In this document: piece by piece, positions 5,746 to 6,849 of the stretch | How positions within the stretch are numbered: position 1 is the stretch's first letter | How the letters are laid out: every line of letters starts with the position of its first letter | Assembly: GCA_002298155.1 (NCBI GenBank) | Contig: DBME01000049.1 | Location: 1-6,849, forward strand | Length of the DNA stretch: 6,849 nt | Direction of reading: 5' to 3' | DNA from: Holophagaceae bacterium UBA706 | Lineage (GTDB): Bacteria; Acidobacteriota; Holophagae; Holophagales; Holophagaceae | Translations under genes and position numbers: made by a program | The notes under the pieces: generated by a model | Databases searched by the model: none | The model's input: the letters and a program-made list of their open reading frames with translations, nothing else | What the model was told of the DNA's origin: nothing

Positions 5746-6108
5746 ATGAAGCTCGCCATCGCATTCCTTTCCGCCTCCATCGCCCTTTGCGCCCAGTCCC
5801 CCCTCGATTCGGTGAAGGAAGCCGCCAAGGCCCAGGCCGGTCAAAAGATCGAGGAGGGCAAGGCCAAGGCCGAGAAGAAGGCCGATGAAGGCAAGGCCAA
5901 GGCCGACGCCAAGGTCGACAAGGCCAAGGCCAAGGCGGATGCCAAGGCCGGCGCCCTGCCGGTGGGCGGCGATGCCGCCAAGTCCGCCACGGAGGCCGGG
6001 GCCGCCAAGGCCAAGGCCGGCACCACCAAGGGCCATGCCAAGACCAAGAAGGGCACCACCAAGGGCGCAGAAAAGGCCAAGGAAGCCGCGGACAAGGTCA
6101 CCAAGTAA
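5746..6108 (+). CDS. Secreted Lys/Ala-rich repeat protein, unknown function
   Basis: A 120-aa protein with no family I can name firmly. Residues 1-16 are a signal peptide (MKLAIAFLSASIALCA). Cleavage after Ala16 is likely, and a lipobox is poor because Leu precedes Cys15. The mature part is almost all Ala, Lys, Asp, Glu and Gly with no aromatic residue. Residues 21-64 form four in-register 11-residue units with a GKAKA-like end. A Gly/Pro break (ALPVGG) follows, then a more basic half with two GTTKG motifs (92-96 and 103-107). An excellent ribosome binding site AAGGAGA (5734-5740) precedes the ATG by five bases. The composition recalls LEA-like, apolipoprotein-like or histone-H1-like helices, but low-complexity sequence makes homology unreliable. 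It converges on ruvX. Confidence 0.85.
   Translation: MKLAIAFLSASIALCAQSPLDSVKEAAKAQAGQKIEEGKAKAEKKADEGKAKADAKVDKAKAKADAKAGALPVGGDAAKSATEAGAAKAKAGTTKGHAKTKKGTTKGAEKAKEAADKVTK
5806..5937 (+). repeat. Four tandem 33-bp units coding 11-residue repeats
   Basis: The encoded units are DSVKEAAKAQA, GQKIEEGKAKA, EKKADEGKAKA and DAKVDKAKAKA, with the pattern xxKx(D/E)x(G/A)KA(K/Q)A. At DNA level the core AAGGCCAAGGC recurs in the last three units. An 11-residue period is typical of extended amphipathic helices in LEA group 3 proteins and apolipoproteins. That comparison is by period only. Confidence 0.7.
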
Positions 6109-6122
6109 CGAGGGCGTCCGGC

Positions 6123-6191
6123 AGGACCTCCTGGAAGCCTAGGTCCGTTGCGAAGTTCTTGCGGCGGTCTTCCGGGTTTCCAGGAGGTCCT
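6123..6191. repeat. 14-bp perfect inverted repeat at the ruvX 3' end
   Basis: AGGACCTCCTGGAA (6123-6136) and TTCCAGGAGGTCCT (6178-6191) are exact reverse complements separated by 41 bp. The right arm lies inside the last codons of ruvX (Glu-Asp-Leu-Leu-Glu region) and the left arm lies just after its stop. In plus-strand RNA the stem could extend by four more pairs, two of them G-U. No T run follows on either strand, so it is not a classic intrinsic terminator, though it sits where two convergent transcripts end. Confidence 0.75.
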
Positions 6192-6573
6192 CCAGCATCA
6201 CGGCCGCGGCGGCGGCGTCCAGGCGCGCCTTGCGGTCCTTGGGCTTCACGCCCCGCGCGGCCAGGAGCCGCTCCGCCTCGACGCTGGTGAGGCGCTCGTC
6301 CCAGAAGGTCAGGGGCAGGCCGGTGAGGTCCCGCAGGGCCTCGCCGAAGGCCCGGGCCAGGGGGGCCGTGGCGCTTTCGGCGCCGTCCTTGTGGCGGGGC
6401 AGGCCCACCAGCAAAGCCTGGGCGCCCTCCTCCCGGGCCAGGCGGGCCAGGCGCGCCAGGGTGGGTTCGCCCTGGTTGGGCCACACCTCGAAGGGCGAAG
6501 CCAGGATCTCCAGCTCGTCCGAGAAGGCGATCCCGATGTTTTTGGTGCCGTGGTCGAGGGACATCCAGCGCAT
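6139..6573 (-). CDS. ruvX: RuvX/YqgF-type Holliday junction resolvase-like nuclease
   Basis: A small RNase H-fold protein, 144 aa from the chosen start, in the family of E. coli YqgF. The family has been linked to pre-16S rRNA 5'-end processing and to Holliday junction resolution. Visible motifs are SLDHGTKNIGIAFSD at residues 5-19 with Asp7, LLVGLPRHKDG at 54-64, FWDERLTSVEAERLL at 90-104 with Asp92/Glu93, and LDAAAAAVMLEDLL at 118-131 with Asp119. These match the acidic-residue pattern of the family. The ATG at 6573 is chosen because GTAGGA (6587-6582) stands eight bases upstream. An ATG three codons earlier (6582) overlaps that site. A longer upstream reading frame would cross the divergent neighbour and is not credible. 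It converges on the Lys/Ala-rich gene and diverges from the alkyltransferase gene. Confidence 0.93.
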   Translation of the reverse strand: MRWMSLDHGTKNIGIAFSDELEILASPFEVWPNQGEPTLARLARLAREEGAQALLVGLPRHKDGAESATAPLARAFGEALRDLTGLPLTFWDERLTSVEAERLLAARGVKPKDRKARLDAAAAAVMLEDLLETRKTAARTSQRT

Positions 6574-6579
6574 GCATGC
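6570..6579. promoter_or_regulatory. 10-bp palindrome in the ruvX start region
   Basis: GCATGCATGC is a perfect palindrome overlapping the ruvX start codon and lying 12 bp before the divergent alkyltransferase start. It might be an operator, but short palindromes of this kind arise easily where two ATG triplets are close, so support is weak. Confidence 0.2.
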
Positions 6580-6591
6580 CATCCTACATCC

Positions 6592-6849
6592 ATGGAAAGG
6601 TTCCTGTGCTTCCAGACCGCCCTGGGGCCCTGCCGCCTGGGCTGGACGACCCGGGGGGTCCGCTCCCTGACCTTCGGACGCGAGCCGGAACCCTCCGACC
6701 CGGCGCCGCCCTGGGTCACCGCCGCCGCCGAGGCGCTGCGGGACCACCTGGCCGGGGCGGGGGCCTCCCTGGACGGCATCCCCCTGGACCTGGAGGGGCA
6801 TCCCCCCTTCAACCGGCGCGTGGCGGAGGTGCTCCTGGCCACCCGGCCC
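6592..6849 (+). CDS. ogt: Methylated-DNA--protein-cysteine methyltransferase, N-terminal part
   Basis: The first 86 codons of a gene that continues beyond the window. The family moves alkyl groups from O6-alkylguanine (and O4-alkylthymine) to its own cysteine, a suicide repair reaction. The visible part begins MERFLCFQTALGPCRLGWTT and continues with GVRSLTFG. After a variable linker comes PLDLEGHPPFNRRVAEVLLAT, matching the family pattern in which F-x-x-x-V-W-x-x-L leads into the DNA-binding domain; here Ala stands where Trp is common. The active-site PCHRV motif lies beyond the edge and cannot be checked. No ribosome binding site is visible before the ATG, and no other in-frame start lies nearby upstream. 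The gene may be leaderless or translated weakly. It diverges from ruvX with 18 bp between the start codons. Confidence 0.85.
   Translation, partial: MERFLCFQTALGPCRLGWTTRGVRSLTFGREPEPSDPAPPWVTAAAEALRDHLAGAGASLDGIPLDLEGHPPFNRRVAEVLLATRP

Noticed and set aside
5779..5793. Possible lipobox around Cys15 of the Lys/Ala-rich protein
   Set aside because: The residue before Cys is Leu, where lipoboxes need a small residue; ordinary signal peptidase cleavage after Ala16 fits better.
5841..6104. Hydrophobic minus-strand open frame opposite the Lys/Ala-rich gene
   Set aside because: Its Leu/Ala/Val composition is simply the complement of repeated AAG and GCC codons, and the plus-strand gene has a signal peptide and a strong ribosome binding site.
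6230..6670. 146-codon plus-strand open frame over ruvX
   Set aside because: It is antisense to ruvX motifs and overlaps the alkyltransferase start in another frame; the translation is Arg/Ser/Ala-rich with no domain.

Overview
The window reads as ordinary chromosomal DNA of a GC-rich diderm bacterium. The presence of LolC- and LolD-type lipoprotein-export proteins implies an outer membrane. The tmRNA is a one-piece molecule, which argues against Alphaproteobacteria, where it is permuted into two pieces. My best guess is Acidobacteriota, perhaps class Holophagae, from the gene content and codon use, but this is inference from memory and not proof.

Layout. Positions 1-148 hold no gene I can support; at most the last codons of an upstream gene are present. 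A tmRNA gene (ssrA) lies on the minus strand at 180-564 with a strong hairpin terminator behind it. It is divergent from a plus-strand run of six tightly packed genes. These are guanylate kinase (gmk), an S41 C-terminal processing protease with a PDZ domain, a 98-residue two-helix membrane protein, a LolC/LolE-type permease, a DEDDh 3'-5' exonuclease, and a LolD-type ABC ATPase. Several junctions overlap by 1 or 4 bases (TGATG, TAGTG, ATGA), so this looks like one translationally coupled operon. A short hairpin with a T run follows lolD. After it comes a small secreted Lys/Ala-rich protein built on 11-residue repeats. That gene converges on ruvX (minus strand), and the end of ruvX carries one arm of a 14-bp perfect inverted repeat. 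Only 18 bp upstream of ruvX, a divergent methylated-DNA--protein-cysteine methyltransferase gene starts and runs off the right edge.

Functions. tmRNA rescues stalled ribosomes. Guanylate kinase makes GDP. The protease, the membrane protein and the Lol pair point to envelope maintenance and lipoprotein export. RuvX, the exonuclease and the alkyltransferase act on nucleic acids.

I see no CRISPR array, insertion sequence, prophage or defence island, and no clearly undescribed system. The observations most worth a second look are the 11-mer-repeat secreted protein, the inverted repeat at the end of ruvX, the single Lol permease separated from its ATPase by an exonuclease gene, and a nearly invariant GAT codon in Asp-Pro pairs that produces an excess of GGATCC sites.
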